Below the pieces are notes generated by a model that saw nothing but the letters and a program-made list of their open reading frames with translations, had not been told where the DNA came from and did no database searches. 64,000 nucleotides of DNA from contig NZ_NNBL01000017.1 of assembly GCF_002803065.1 (NCBI RefSeq), forward strand, positions 107,868 to 171,867, given 5' to 3'. Each line of letters opens with the position of its first letter. Position 1 is the first letter of the stretch. A program made the position numbers and the translations under genes. The DNA is from Streptomyces sp. CB01635. GTDB lineage: Bacteria > Actinomycetota > Actinomycetes > Streptomycetales > Streptomycetaceae. Shown here piece after piece: positions 24,674 to 33,583 of this stretch.

Positions 24674-25312
24674 TCACGGGTGCGCTGCGTGAGCGAGCGC
24701 TTCTTCCAACTGCCCTCCCGGATTTGTTCGCTCACGGCTAATGTCCTGGTCGAAGTGCTCGTCCAACGTTGCGGTGAACTCCTGGTCCAGGACGCCGGGC
24801 ATGACCTCTTCGTCGTGGTCGAGGGAGCGACGGTTGAAGTTCGTCGATCCGATCAGGGCGGCGACGTGGTCGACGGTGATGACCTTGGCGTGCATCATCG
24901 TGGGCTGGCACTGGAAGATCTTCACCCCGCAGGCGGTGAGAGCCCCGTAGAAGTGCTGGCCAGCCAGCTGGCAGACCCGCTTGTCGGTCTGCGGGCCTGG
25001 CAGCAGGATCTCCACCTTCACGCCGCGTCGTGCGGCGGCGCAGAGCGGCTCGATGAAGTGGGCGTCGGGGAGAGGTAGGCGGTGGCCAGCTGGAAGCGGT
25101 CCTCAGCTGATTCCAGGATGCCGCGGATCAGGGGCTGCATGTCCTGCCAGTCGAAGCTGGGTGAGCCTCGCACCACCTGCACGATCGAATTCCCCTGCGG
25201 GCGGTGTTCGATGAACCGTTCGCGGTCGTCGAAGAGGGTCGCGGCACTCGGCCCAGTTCTGGGCGAACGCGGCGGCGATGCGTCCATGCGTCAGGGCAGG
25301 CGGCGAAGGCAC
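24674..25312 (-). pseudogene. Phospholipase-D / cardiolipin-synthase-like gene, frameshifted and truncated
   Basis: The C-terminal PLD domain is clear: VKVEILLPGPQTDKRVCQLA then TMMHAKVITVDHVAALIGST, with the HxKxxxxD motif HAKVITVD and the downstream GSTNFN. The preceding part (RFIEHRPQGNSIVQVVRGS, LATAYLSP) is in another frame. At about 25066 CTCTCCCCGACGCC lacks one C; restoring it joins LSP to DAHFIEPL. A second shift near 25250 separates FAQNWAEC from LFDDRERF. The first HKD domain and the membrane anchor are missing, so this is a dead gene of the ClsA/PLD type. Confidence 0.75.
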
Positions 25313-25332
25313 CTCGATCCGCGGAGCCCTTC

Positions 25333-25575
25333 ATGCTAGTTGTCGGCAATATCGCAGTCTGTATCGTTCTTGCTGTTCTTGCCGTCTTCGTGCCCCGTCT
25401 CTCCAGGCACCCCGAACGCGGCACCCGGCGCATCTTGAGAGTCGGATCACGCGCCAGCGGCAGAGCCCCCGGCATCCTGGGCCGGATCTTCAGCAAGCCC
25501 TTCCGCAACAGCTCCAAGGCCGTGGGCCGCAGCGACTCCGCCGGCCGCAGCGCCCGAGGCCGCATGCCGTTCTGA
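25333..25575 (+). CDS. Small membrane protein, DUF6411-like
   Basis: An 80-residue protein with one N-terminal transmembrane helix (VVGNIAVCIVLAVLAVFVPR) and a basic, Ser-rich cytoplasmic tail (LSRHPERGTRRILRVGSRAS, RGRMPF). It resembles the short streptomycete family I know as DUF6411, of unknown function; this is from memory. ATG 25333 is preceded by GGAG at 25323-25326, and the frame is open further upstream across the broken PLD gene on the other strand. It lies just before the SigB-type sigma gene. Confidence 0.6.
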   Translation: MLVVGNIAVCIVLAVLAVFVPRLSRHPERGTRRILRVGSRASGRAPGILGRIFSKPFRNSSKAVGRSDSAGRSARGRMPF

Positions 25576-25720
25576 GACCGAGTGCTGGAGCCCCACCCGA
25601 CGAGGGAAGCTCCCACCGAGCCTCCGTCACCCTGCTGGGTTCCTGCCAGAGACAGGCGTGCGCGCGCCCTGCCGGGGAAGCCGGTCCAAAAGCAGTGCAC
25701 TACCAAGGGGAGGGACGGGC

Positions 25721-26618
25721 ATGGCAGCGACTCATGCGCCTACCACCAATACCGTGCAGACCGACGCAGCGGCGCTGCCGGGGGCACCGGCCGTCGGCAC
25801 CGGTGAGCTGCCCTGGTTCGAGGACCCGGGCAAGGTGGCGCCCAAGGATGCACGGGCTCTGTCGAAGCTGTTTCTCGACCAGCTCGAGGTCCTGGAAGAG
25901 GGGACTCACGCGCACCAGTACGCGCGCAACACCCTCATCGAGATGAACCTCTCCCTGGTCTGGTTCGCCGCGCGCCGGTTCCGCAACCGCGGCAGCGGCA
26001 GCGGCGAGATGGAGGACATTGTCCAGGTCGGCACTGTCGGCCTGATCAAGGCGATCGACCGGTTTGATCTGTCTCGCGAGGTCGAGTTCGCCACCTTCGC
26101 CGTTCCGTGCATCGTCGGGGAGATCAAGCGCTTCTTCCGCGACACTAGTTGGGCCGTCCACGTTCCCCGCCGCCTCCAGGAACTGCGTGTGGACATCGCG
26201 CAGGCCAACGAGCAGCTCGCCGCCGACCAGGACCGTGACCCGACTGTCAAGGAGCTCGCCGAGCACCTGCAGCCAGCTGAGCCAGGACGAGGTCATCGAG
26301 GGGATCGTCGCCTCCAACGGCTACACCGCCGGCTCTCTGGACATGCCAGCCGACGGCGGCGACAGCGTCGGCGCCATGCACTCCTATGCCGACGTGATCG
26401 GCGAAGTCGACCCCGCCATGGAGGCCATTGACAACCTGCACACCCTGGCCCCGCTGCTGGAAAAACTCGAGACCCGTGACCGGCGCATCATCGAGATGCG
26501 CTTTGGCCAGGAGATGACCCAGTCTCAGATCGGCGCGGAACTCGGCATCTCCCAGATGCACGTCTCACGACTTCTCACCCGCGTCCTCACCCAGCTCCGC
26601 GCCGGCATGTTCGCCTGA
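25721..26618 (+). pseudogene. SigB/SigF-type RNA polymerase sigma factor, disrupted by a 4-base duplication
   Basis: The N-terminal part has sigma region 2 (NLSLVWFAARRFRNRG, DIVQVGTVGLIKAIDRFDLS, FATFAVPCIVGEIKRFFRDT) and the start of region 3 (PRRLQELRVDIAQANEQLAA). The second part, in another frame, has region 3-4: LSQDEVIEGIVASNGYTA, and DRRIIEMRFGQEMTQSQIGA then ELGISQMHVSRLL. At about 26270-26280 the sequence CTGCAGCCAGCTGAG has CAGC twice. Removing one copy gives EHLQLSQDEV in a single frame, so the gene was broken by a 4-base tandem duplication. ATG 25721 has AGGGGAGGGA upstream. Intact, it would be about 298 residues and direct stress or development promoters; as read, the protein lacks region 4. 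Confidence 0.85.
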
Positions 26619-26695
26619 AACTCCGCCGGGCCGACCCGTGAGGTGGCCTTGCCCCGGACACAACGCAGGCCCCATCGCACCCAGTAGGAGAATCC

Positions 26696-26920
26696 GTGCC
26701 GGTGCCCCACCCCGCTCTACTGCGGAGCCTTCTCGGGCAGTACAAGACACTCCTTGCCCAGGAGACGGAGAACGGCACTGCCCCGACCTGACGCGAGCTG
26801 GACGACGTCACCTACAGCCTCTGCGTCTCCACCGGCACCCTCACCATCGAGGCGGCCCTGACCGCGGCACAACAGCAACTGGCCACCGGCCTCCCGACCC
26901 GGCGCCCACACGGGGCACAG
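26696..26920 (+). pseudogene. DUF5133-like protein with an in-frame stop codon
   Basis: From GTG 26696 (AGGAG five bases upstream) the frame reads PVPHPALLRSLLGQYKTLLA, then meets TGA at 26789. It continues in the same frame with RELDDVTYSLCVSTGTLTIE and AALTAAQQQLA. The whole matches the short streptomycete DUF5133 pattern, with DVTYTLCVSTGT near the centre. A single stop splits it into a 31-residue stub and an untranslated remainder. It follows the broken sigma-factor gene by 75 bases. Confidence 0.6.
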
Positions 26921-27272
26921 CGGCGGGCGACATACAGCTCACGACCTGACAGCCCTTCTACGCCCAGGCGACGATGCGCTTCATGCCGGCGCCGGAGTTG
27001 TTTCGTCACGCGGCCCAGGATATGTGAGCGGTGTAGCCAAGTCCCGTTCAAGGTGTCTGTTCATGTCCAGCTCGAACCGGCCGTATGGTTCACATGGGTC
27101 CGCGGACTGAAGCAGGTACAGCGCGAGCATGCTGACCTCCTGGCATTCCTTGTCGGCACCGGCCAGGTCGCCATCCCTACCGTAGAAGAAGCCCTTGTTC
27201 GCGGAGTTTCAGCTCTCCCCCACCTACAACCCCTCGTGGATCTCCTGGCGCATCTCGACGTCGGCCAGGTAG
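26921..27272. other. Gap without a recognised gene
   Basis: An open frame at 27053-27316 (87 codons) overlaps this stretch. Its product resembles nothing I know and it has no clear ribosome-binding site, so I do not call it. Confidence 0.4.
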
Positions 27273-27608
27273 TCACAGACGAACGAGGTCCCGACCCGGC
27301 TTGGCACCAGACTTGACCCGGCGAAAGAACGCGGAAAACGCCTTGTCCAACCGCCGGAGCGTGGCCTGTTGCGAGCTGAACGACCAACGGCCCTGACGCT
27401 CCGGGTCGAACGCCCGGATGTCCTTCAGCTGCACGGACTGCTGCCCGTACTTGATGCTCGTCTTCGAGGCGTGCCGGTAAGCGTCACGGCGCTCCTGCAA
27501 CGCACCGTTGTAGAGCGAGCAGTGATCACGCAGCATCTCACCGAGCACCTGAGTCTGCCGCACGGTGGGCCGCATGACGAACTTGTACGCACGAATCACC
27601 CGGCCCAC
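27273..27608 (-). pseudogene. TnpB N-terminal fragment
   Basis: This 111-codon frame matches the N-terminal domain of IS200/IS605 TnpB: VIRAYKFVMRPTVRQTQVLG, MLRDHCSLYNGALQERRDAY, and FSSQQATLRRLDKAFSAFFR. The RuvC and zinc-ribbon parts, which should add about 280 residues, are missing. It is a different lineage from the two intact TnpBs encoded in this window. Non-functional remnant. Confidence 0.8.
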
Positions 27609-27885
27609 CCCCTTCGGCTCTTGTCAGCAACATGACCGAGGCCACTGACAACCCCACCCTCGCGCTCTCGTGAACGAGCAAGGCCAGCCTGGCAGTTCGG
27701 TACCGGGCCGGGCATGCGATCAGCGACTGGACGACCTGGGCGTATGCGGTGCATGTGTGGCGACTGCCGGGGGCTGGCCTGTCCGTCAGTACATCCGGGG
27801 GCTTTGTGCCCCGGCAGCCGACCTTGACGCAGCGTGCTGGGCCAGGCGGCCCCCCTTCGATGCTGATGACCTCTTGCGGAGCAAG
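27609..27885. other. Noncoding gap
   Basis: I see no gene, RNA or repeat here. Confidence 0.4.
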
Positions 27886-28131
27886 TCAGCGGTGGGGGTG
27901 TCCCTGTTCGGGGTCGTCGTCGGGAGTCTGCCAGGTGGTGCCGTGCTGGGCTTCCTCGCTGCCGGGGGCGGTGCCGGGGGCGGGTGTACTGGGCTCGGTT
28001 CGCCGGGCTGCGCGGCGCCGGCCACTGACGAACATGGCGAGCAGGCCGAGGACCACGATGATGCCGACGATAAGGAAGAGCAGCGAGCTGCCGCCCTCGA
28101 CGGCCAAAACGATAGAGCTGTGAGTGTGCAT
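27886..28131 (-). CDS. Small single-pass membrane protein, DUF6479-like
   Basis: An 81-residue protein with one transmembrane helix near the N-terminus (LLFLIVGIIVVLGLLAMFVS), a basic stop-transfer (GRRRAARRTEP) and a Pro-rich acidic tail ending TWQTPDDDPEQGHPHR. The TWQTPDDDPEQG tail is a recognisable feature of the streptomycete DUF6479 family, of unknown function (from memory). Evidence for the ATG at 28131 is only moderate, as no strong ribosome-binding site is visible. Part of the small stress-type gene group. Confidence 0.6.
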   Translation of the reverse strand: MHTHSSIVLAVEGGSSLLFLIVGIIVVLGLLAMFVSGRRRAARRTEPSTPAPGTAPGSEEAQHGTTWQTPDDDPEQGHPHR

Positions 28132-28233
28132 ATTGCTCGTGTACCCGGTCCACGGCGAAAACGCCCCCTGCCGGTGGGTGGATCACGCGCACCTGACGCC
28201 CACTCGCCCAGTAGACCTCAAGGGCGGGCTGAA

Positions 28234-28431
28234 TTAGGCGGTACGTCGGTGAGCAGGCCGGCCTCCGCGAGCACGAGGACGGCGCTGGATCGGGACTGCC
28301 TGATCTTCCGCCCATTCCTGCTCAGCCTCTTCGGCGTAGCCCTCGGGGTACGCGGGTGCGACGAACAGGTTCTGCCACTGCGGCTGCCCGTCTTGCGTGC
28401 CACGACGGAGGTTCTGCTGAGACTCGGACAT
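28234..28431 (-). CDS. Small hypothetical protein, possibly frameshifted at its end
   Basis: ATG 28431 has GAAGGA four bases upstream. The acidic product (SESQQNLRRGTQDGQPQWQN, LFVAPAYPEGYAEEAEQEWA) looks like real coding sequence up to about codon 50. After AVPIQ the overlapping frame, which ends at 28218, reads VLVLAEAGLLTDVPPN and looks more protein-like than the in-frame RARGGRPAHRRTA. One indel near 28280 may have changed the C-terminus. Unrecognised. Confidence 0.4.
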   Translation of the reverse strand: MSESQQNLRRGTQDGQPQWQNLFVAPAYPEGYAEEAEQEWAEDQAVPIQRRPRARGGRPAHRRTA

Positions 28432-28677
28432 GCATCCTTCAATCACTTGAGTCCACGCCGTCGAAAACATGCGCGGGGACGCTCAGAATGACCTGCACAC
28501 ACAGTATTGGACAAGAGTGCTGGTCAGCGTTATCGGCGTCAGCACAGATGGTAGCGGCAGCGCCGCGGGGCAGTTCTCGCCCAACGGTAAGGGGGCCGAC
28601 GGATCCCCCATAGCCGGACCCTAGGTCGGCCGTAATGCCGTCCAACTATGCCGCGTGCGCAGCAGGGCGGACACGTG

Positions 28678-28932
28678 GTGGAGGCTGAGCAGCAGCACCC
28701 GTACACAACAGCCGAGGCCGCAAAGTTCCTCGCCACCCTTCAGCGCGTGCCGAGCGAGCTGCCGCAGTACCGCTCGGATCTCGTCGACATCGCCGCGCAG
28801 GCGTGGCCGTTGATGCCCGGCCACCTGCAGCCGCGCACCCTCGTCTCCACGATCCCATGGCGCTGCTGCCCGTCCCCTTCTTCCGACAGGATCCCTACGG
28901 CTGGCTCCCCAGCTCCTTGGAGCGGGCGGCGT
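28678..28932 (+). pseudogene. Unrecognised small gene, apparently frameshifted
   Basis: From GTG 28678 the frame encodes EAEQQHPYTTAEAAKFLATL, QRVPSELPQYRSDLVDIAAQ and AWPLMPGHLQP, which is amphipathic and protein-like. Around 28840 the quality drops. A neighbouring frame then reads DPMALLPVPFFRQDPYGWLP followed by SSLERAA and a TAG at about 28932. The two parts are probably one small protein of about 85 residues, broken by an indel. No function is assigned. Confidence 0.4.
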
Positions 28933-29161
28933 AGCGGGCCGCGACTCGGCCACCTCCTCCCGCTCGGCGTCCTGCAGGGCCTCCCGGTCGGCGGCGCACA
29001 AGGCCGGCCCGTCCTGCCAGGGACCGCCGCCGACGAAGTGGCCACAGGGGACCGCTGTCCTCGCGCCAGCCGGGCGACATCTGCACTGCCTGCCCGGTCC
29101 CCCCGTGCGGCTGCGGACCGTCGCACCGCTTCTCATCGCTTCGATAGCGCCCCCGGGGTTG

Positions 29162-30376
29162 TCAGTTGCGAGCGCTGCGGGCAGGCGTCTGACTCCAGTC
29201 GAGGCGGAGCACGGCGAGGTCGTCGGAGTGGCGTCCGGCGTTCAGGGCGTGTGTTTCCTTGATGAGGCGGTCGACATGGGCGGCCGGGTCGGTCTGCGGT
29301 AGCTGCTCGATGAGGGCGAGGAGTCCTTCGACGCCGAGTCGCTGGCCGGTGGTTCCGTTGTGGCCTTCGGTGAGGCCGTCGGTGTAGAGGGTCAGGGCGG
29401 CGGTGGCCGGGAGGGGCATGACGGTGGAGGGCCAGGTGCGTCGCCCCGGGGCGATACCGAGGGCGATGCCGTGGGTGGCCGCCACTTCGTGGGTTCCGTC
29501 GGCCGTGGTGAGCAGGGGTTCGTGGTGGCCGGCGAGGAGGAGGGTGGCGGTGGCGGTGTGCTGGTCGAGGGTGAGCAGGGTGCAGGTGGCGAAGAGGGGC
29601 TGGCTGCCGCGTTCGGCGAGCAGGATGCGTTCCATCAGGTGGAGCAGGTCTTGGCCGCGGTGTCCGCCGAGGATGAGGGAGCGCCAGGCGATGCGCAGGC
29701 AGACGCCGAGTGCGGCGGCGTCGGGGCCGTGTCCACTGACGTCGCCGACGACGGCGTGCAGCAGGCCGTCGTCTCCTTCGACGACGTCGAGGAAGTCGCC
29801 GCCGAGCAGGGCCATGGCGGCGCTGGGCAGGTAGCGGGTGGTGACGCGCACCGTGGAGGTGTCGAGGATGGGCTGGGGCAGCAGTCCGCGCTCGAGGCGG
29901 GCGTTTTCCTCGGCGCGCAGCCGGGCGGCCTGGGCCTGGGCGCTGGCGCGTTCGGTCTGGCTGCGGTAGACGGCGTAGCGGACGGTGCGGCGCAGGAGTT
30001 CGGCTTCGACTTTGCCTTTGACAAGGTAGTCCTGGGCGCCGGCGGCCATAGCCTCGGCGCCTGCCTGGGCTTCGGACAGGCCGGTCAGGACGATGACGGC
30101 GGTGTGCGGGGCCCGGGTACGGACGGCGGTGACGGCGTCTATGCCGGACACGTCGGGCAGGTGCAGGTCCAGGAGCACGCAGTCGATCGCGCCGGCGTCC
30201 AGATCCGGGCGGGCTTCGGCCAGTGTGGTGCGGGTGGCCAGCTCGAAGCGCAGCCCGGTGTCCTGGAGGAGTTCGTCGACGAGCAGGGCATCGCCCTGGT
30301 CGTCCTCGATGAGCAGGATGCGGTACAGCGGTTCATCGGTGGCCTCGCCGGGGGTGGCGGCCACGGTGGTGGTCAC
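29162..30376 (-). CDS. Response-regulator receiver fused to SpoIIE/PP2C phosphatase
   Basis: The 404-residue protein starts with a receiver domain: IEDDQGDALL acidic pair, phosphoacceptor Asp about residue 70 in CVLLDLHLPDVSG, Thr in VIVLTG, Lys in YLVKGK. A coiled segment (RASAQAQAARLRAEENARLE) leads to a PP2C/SpoIIE domain: LLGGDFLDVVEGDDG, VVGDVSGHGPDAAALGVCL, YTDGLTEGHN, HSDDLAVLRL. Such proteins dephosphorylate anti-anti-sigma factors when their receiver is phosphorylated (RsbP/RsbU-like partner switching). GTG 30376 overlaps the kinase stop (GTGA), so kinase and phosphatase are translationally coupled and probably cognate. Confidence 0.92.
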   Translation of the reverse strand: MTTTVAATPGEATDEPLYRILLIEDDQGDALLVDELLQDTGLRFELATRTTLAEARPDLDAGAIDCVLLDLHLPDVSGIDAVTAVRTRAPHTAVIVLTGLSEAQAGAEAMAAGAQDYLVKGKVEAELLRRTVRYAVYRSQTERASAQAQAARLRAEENARLERGLLPQPILDTSTVRVTTRYLPSAAMALLGGDFLDVVEGDDGLLHAVVGDVSGHGPDAAALGVCLRIAWRSLILGGHRGQDLLHLMERILLAERGSQPLFATCTLLTLDQHTATATLLLAGHHEPLLTTADGTHEVAATHGIALGIAPGRRTWPSTVMPLPATAALTLYTDGLTEGHNGTTGQRLGVEGLLALIEQLPQTDPAAHVDRLIKETHALNAGRHSDDLAVLRLDWSQTPARSARN

Positions 30377-31980
30377 GACGGCAGCTCCGCTTCGGCGCGG
30401 GTGGCCTCCGGCAGGGTGGAGGGGCCGGGGGTTTCTGGCGGTTCGGGGGCCAGAGTGAAGGTGATGCGCGCGCCGTCCTGGTGGTCGGGATCGACGGCGA
30501 TGGTGCCGCCGTGGAATTCGACGATCTTCTTGCACATCGCCAGGCCGATGCCGCTGCCGGAGTAGGCGTCCTTGGTGTGCAGTCGCTGAAAGATGACGAA
30601 GACCTTCTCGGCGTACTCCGGTGCGATGCCGATGCCGTTGTCGGTGACGCTGAACCGCCACAGTTCGCCCTCCCGGGCCGCCGTGACATGGACCTTCGGC
30701 GCCTCTTCGGGACGGCGGAACTTCACAGCGTTACCGATGAGGTTCTGCCAGAGCATCCCCATCTGGGTGGAGTCGGCGATCAGCGTCGGCAGCGGATCGT
30801 GGGTGATTGTCGCGCCGGCCTCCTCGATGCCGACGCTCAGCGCGGACAAGGTCTCCTCCAGCTTCTTGTCAAGGTCGACGCCCTGCTGGGCGTTGTGCAG
30901 CCGCCCGACGCGGGAGAAGTCGAGAAGGTCGTTGATAAGGACCTGCATGCGGTTCGCGCCGTCGACGGCGAACTCGATGTACTGGTCGGCCCGTTCGTCG
31001 AGTTGACCGCCGTAGCGGCGCTGGAGGAGCTGGGTGAAGCTGGAGACCTTGCGCAGCGGCTCCTGCAGGTCATGGGAGGCGACGTAGGCGAACTGCTCCA
31101 GCTCGGCGTTGGAGCGCTGCAGATCCCCGGTCTGCGCGTCCAGGAGCAGCCGGGCCTCTTCTGCGAAGGCCAGTTCCCGCACCAGGCGCCGGCGCATGAA
31201 GTCGATCTCGCCGCTGAGGCGGCGCAGATCGGCAGGGCCGGTCGGGGTGATGGGGTGGTCGAAGTCGCCGCCGGCGATGGTGCGGGCATCCGCGCCGAGC
31301 TGCTCCAGCGGGCGGGTGATACCGCGGCGCAGACCTTCGAAAATGATGGCGGTCAGGATGACGATGAGAATCCCGATGGCGCCGAACACCCAGTTCCGCA
31401 CCTTCATGGTGGCCATCAGATCATCCCTGGCCCGCACCCGGTCCTGGCGTAGCCGTTCCTGCTGACCGGCCATCGCCTCACGGACCTGGTCGAAGGTCTC
31501 CTTGCCCTCCGCCGCCCGCTCGGTCGCCAGAGGCGAGGGTGCGCCGGGCGGCTCGGCGGCGATCGGCCGGGCAAACCGCTCCTGCCATTGCTCCAAGGCG
31601 TCCTGTACGGCCGTGAGATCGTCCAGGCGTGCCCGGTCGCCGTCCAGCAGCTCGGTCAGGTTCGCGGCGTAAGTCTTTTGCTCGGTGAGTCCTCGCTTGT
31701 AGGGGGTGACGAAGTCCTTGCTGCCGGTGAGGCCGTAGCCGCGGATCCCGGTCTCCTGGTTGAGAACAGCCGACTCCAGGCGGATCGCGGTGGTCAACGC
31801 CGGTGAGCGCACATCCACGAGCTCCTCGCTGAGCGTCGTGGTGCGTCCCAGCACCCACGCCCCGAGCGTGCCGAGCACGGCCAGCACGGTCAGGGAAAGG
31901 GCCACCCCCAGCCGCAGCCAGCGTCGCGTCGTCCACGCGGAGGGTCCCCGCCCTCGGGGGTGCCGTACATCGCCGTTCAT
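30373..31980 (-). CDS. CHASE3-type HAMP sensor histidine kinase
   Basis: This is a 535-residue membrane kinase: TM1 about residues 21-45, an extracytoplasmic CHASE3-like helical domain (about 50-190, with NQETGIRGYGLTGSKDFVTP), TM2 about 197-215 (FGAIGILIVILTAIIFEG), HAMP, then the H-box FAYVASHDLQEPLRKVSSF with His about 303. The HATPase has N-box LIGNAVKFRRPE, VTDNGIGIAPEYAEKVF and GSGIGLAMCKKIVE. The phytochrome-like HDLQEPLR H-box commonly pairs with Rcp1-type single-receiver regulators, and one is encoded divergently at 32087. ATG 31980 follows a G-rich stretch. The promoter overlaps that of the divergent gene. Confidence 0.92.
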   Translation of the reverse strand: MNGDVRHPRGRGPSAWTTRRWLRLGVALSLTVLAVLGTLGAWVLGRTTTLSEELVDVRSPALTTAIRLESAVLNQETGIRGYGLTGSKDFVTPYKRGLTEQKTYAANLTELLDGDRARLDDLTAVQDALEQWQERFARPIAAEPPGAPSPLATERAAEGKETFDQVREAMAGQQERLRQDRVRARDDLMATMKVRNWVFGAIGILIVILTAIIFEGLRRGITRPLEQLGADARTIAGGDFDHPITPTGPADLRRLSGEIDFMRRRLVRELAFAEEARLLLDAQTGDLQRSNAELEQFAYVASHDLQEPLRKVSSFTQLLQRRYGGQLDERADQYIEFAVDGANRMQVLINDLLDFSRVGRLHNAQQGVDLDKKLEETLSALSVGIEEAGATITHDPLPTLIADSTQMGMLWQNLIGNAVKFRRPEEAPKVHVTAAREGELWRFSVTDNGIGIAPEYAEKVFVIFQRLHTKDAYSGSGIGLAMCKKIVEFHGGTIAVDPDHQDGARITFTLAPEPPETPGPSTLPEATRAEAELPS

Positions 31981-32028
31981 CTTCAACGCCCCCCGCTGTG
32001 TGGCCGCTTGGAAGCGCGGCCCGCACAC

Positions 32029-32057
32029 TCTATAGGGCCGACAACTGTTGTTGTCAC
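32029..32057 (-). promoter_or_regulatory. Promoter of the kinase-phosphatase operon
   Basis: On the minus strand GTGACA (32057-32052) and TATAGA (32034-32029) are separated by 17 bases, a good vegetative sigma match. Its -35 box overlaps that of the divergent promoter. The kinase start lies about 50 bases downstream. Confidence 0.65.
32040..32055. promoter_or_regulatory. Perfect palindrome GACAAC-N4-GTTGTC between overlapping divergent promoters
   Basis: GACAACTGTTGTTGTC is symmetric in its outer six bases on each side. It covers the spacer of the minus-strand promoter and reaches the -35 box of the plus-strand promoter. A dimeric regulator here would control both directions; the HTH-bearing protein encoded at 32087 is a candidate (inference). 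Confidence 0.6.
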
Positions 32058-32079
32058 CATTGTTGCGGTGGCCTAGAGT
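32051..32079 (+). promoter_or_regulatory. Promoter of the HTH-receiver gene
   Basis: TTGTCA (32051-32056) and TAGAGT (32074-32079) have a 17-base spacer, close to the vegetative consensus. The ATG at 32087 is eight bases past the -10 box with no ribosome-binding site, which indicates a leaderless transcript. Confidence 0.7.
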
Positions 32080-32086
32080 TCTGGGC

Positions 32087-32860
32087 ATGCCAGGCAAGAA
32101 CTTCCATTTGCGGGCTGGCCCGCAGGAGACAGCAGCGATCGCGGACGCCGCGGTCGCAGGCCTCGCGCAGCGTCTGGCCCGCCAGCTGCTGCAGGAGCCG
32201 GCCGTCCCGGCGGCGGCCGACGACCCTGCACCGGCCCTGGCCCTGCTCTACCTGCTGGACCATCTGCAGCACGCCACCGAGCGGCTCCAGTTGGACGCTG
32301 CCGCCGCCGCTGCCCGCGCGGGCGCGGGCTATCCGCAGGTCGGCGCCGCCTGCGGCATTTCCCGCCAGGGTGCCCGCCGCCGCTGGCCGGGACTCTTCGA
32401 CCATCCAGACGAAAAACCCACGGAGCGTCCGATGATGACAACCCCCGCCCGTCCCTTCGACGTCCTGCTGGTCGAAGACGACATCGCGGACGCCATGCTC
32501 ATCCAGGAGGCCCTCTCCGGGCGCGGAGCCCGCAACCTGGTCCAGGTCAGCGACGGCGTCGCCGCGCTGGAGCACCTGCGCCGCCCGGGCAACCCGCGGC
32601 CGGACCTCATCGTCCTGGACCTCAACATGCCCCGCATGAACGGCCGCGACCTGCTCAAGGTCCTCAAGAACGACGAAGACCTCCACACCATCCCCGTGGT
32701 CGTCCTCAGCACGTCCACCGCCCCGGACGATGTCACCGACGCCTACAGCAGCCATGCCAACGCCTACGTGACCAAGCCCGTGAACCTGGACGAGTTCGAG
32801 CAGGCCGTGCAGAGCATCGACGCCTTCTACCTCGACACCGCCGCCCGCCCCCGCCCCTGA
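32087..32860 (+). CDS. Response regulator with N-terminal HTH-like segment and C-terminal receiver domain
   Basis: One uninterrupted 257-codon frame. Residues 1-115 are Ala-rich helices (YLLDHLQHATERLQLDAAAA) ending in a helix-turn-helix-like GYPQVGAACGISRQGARRRW. Residues 120-250 form an Rcp1-type receiver: LLVEDDIADAMLIQEAL, Asp about 178 in LIVLDLNMPRMNGRDLL, VVLSTSTAPDD, AYVTKPVNLDEF. Receivers of this class usually stand alone at about 145 residues, so this is either a fusion or two products: an internal ATG at 32432, seven bases after GGAG, could give the receiver alone. The main start is ATG 32087, eight bases from a strong -10 box. The likely partner is the divergent kinase. Confidence 0.8.
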   Translation: MPGKNFHLRAGPQETAAIADAAVAGLAQRLARQLLQEPAVPAAADDPAPALALLYLLDHLQHATERLQLDAAAAAARAGAGYPQVGAACGISRQGARRRWPGLFDHPDEKPTERPMMTTPARPFDVLLVEDDIADAMLIQEALSGRGARNLVQVSDGVAALEHLRRPGNPRPDLIVLDLNMPRMNGRDLLKVLKNDEDLHTIPVVVLSTSTAPDDVTDAYSSHANAYVTKPVNLDEFEQAVQSIDAFYLDTAARPRP

Positions 32861-33583
32861 ACCGGACTCCCGGCACGGCGAACCCGGACGGCCAGCCCAC
32901 AGCCGGGCCTGACACAGCCCGCCACCCACGGCACCTGGGGGTACGCCAGTCGGCCCTCTCCAGCGCGCGAGGAGAACCGGCTGCGGGGGCGATGAAGGCA
33001 GGTCGAGCACCGGCCGTTGCCTTGCGGACAGCGTGCGCGAGCAGAAGGACCCCAGCTCAGCCGGGGCCTTCTGTCTGCTCCGCGTCAGGAACCGACGCCG
33101 ACCAACCGACGCAATTGCCTGAACAGCGGCCGTCGGAGCGGAGCTGCCCTCTGGGAATGCGGCGGGTTCCTGGCAGTGCCGGCGGCCCCTCCGCGGTGAA
33201 GGTCGAGTACGTACCTAGTACTGGACGGCAGCCACTGAGTAACCCCGGCCGCTCTCCGGTCAGCCCTGCCCGCCGTGGCCGGCCCTCGTCCTGGACACCG
33301 GCGCAGCGCCTTCACGAAAGCCGCAACTGCTGTGCATGTAGCGGGAGTTCTGGATGATGAGGCCCACGGGTAGGACCGCGTCCCTGACCGTGATTGGGGA
33401 AGCTAGAGTCTCCGCGCTGCCGGGTTTCGCTGCCCGGGCGGAAGAATGCCCAGAATGCCCAGTTCGACGCGGGCTTCTGTCGCACCTCTGCGAGGACCCT
33501 CCTCGGACGGGTCCCTCGTCGGCTCTGGAGAGCGTGGAATGACGGCATGGCTTTCCGGGCTGCCTTCAGCCTGCGTGATCCAA
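32861..33583. other. Long gap without a recognised gene
   Basis: About 720 bases hold only low-quality open frames. A direct repeat (AGAATGCCC AGAATGCCC) occurs near 33444-33461. It looks like decayed sequence. Confidence 0.45.

Noticed and set aside
27053..27316. An 87-codon plus-strand ORF
   Set aside because: No ribosome-binding site and no recognisable family; it overlaps the TnpB fragment and continues in frame from the decayed DUF5133 gene.
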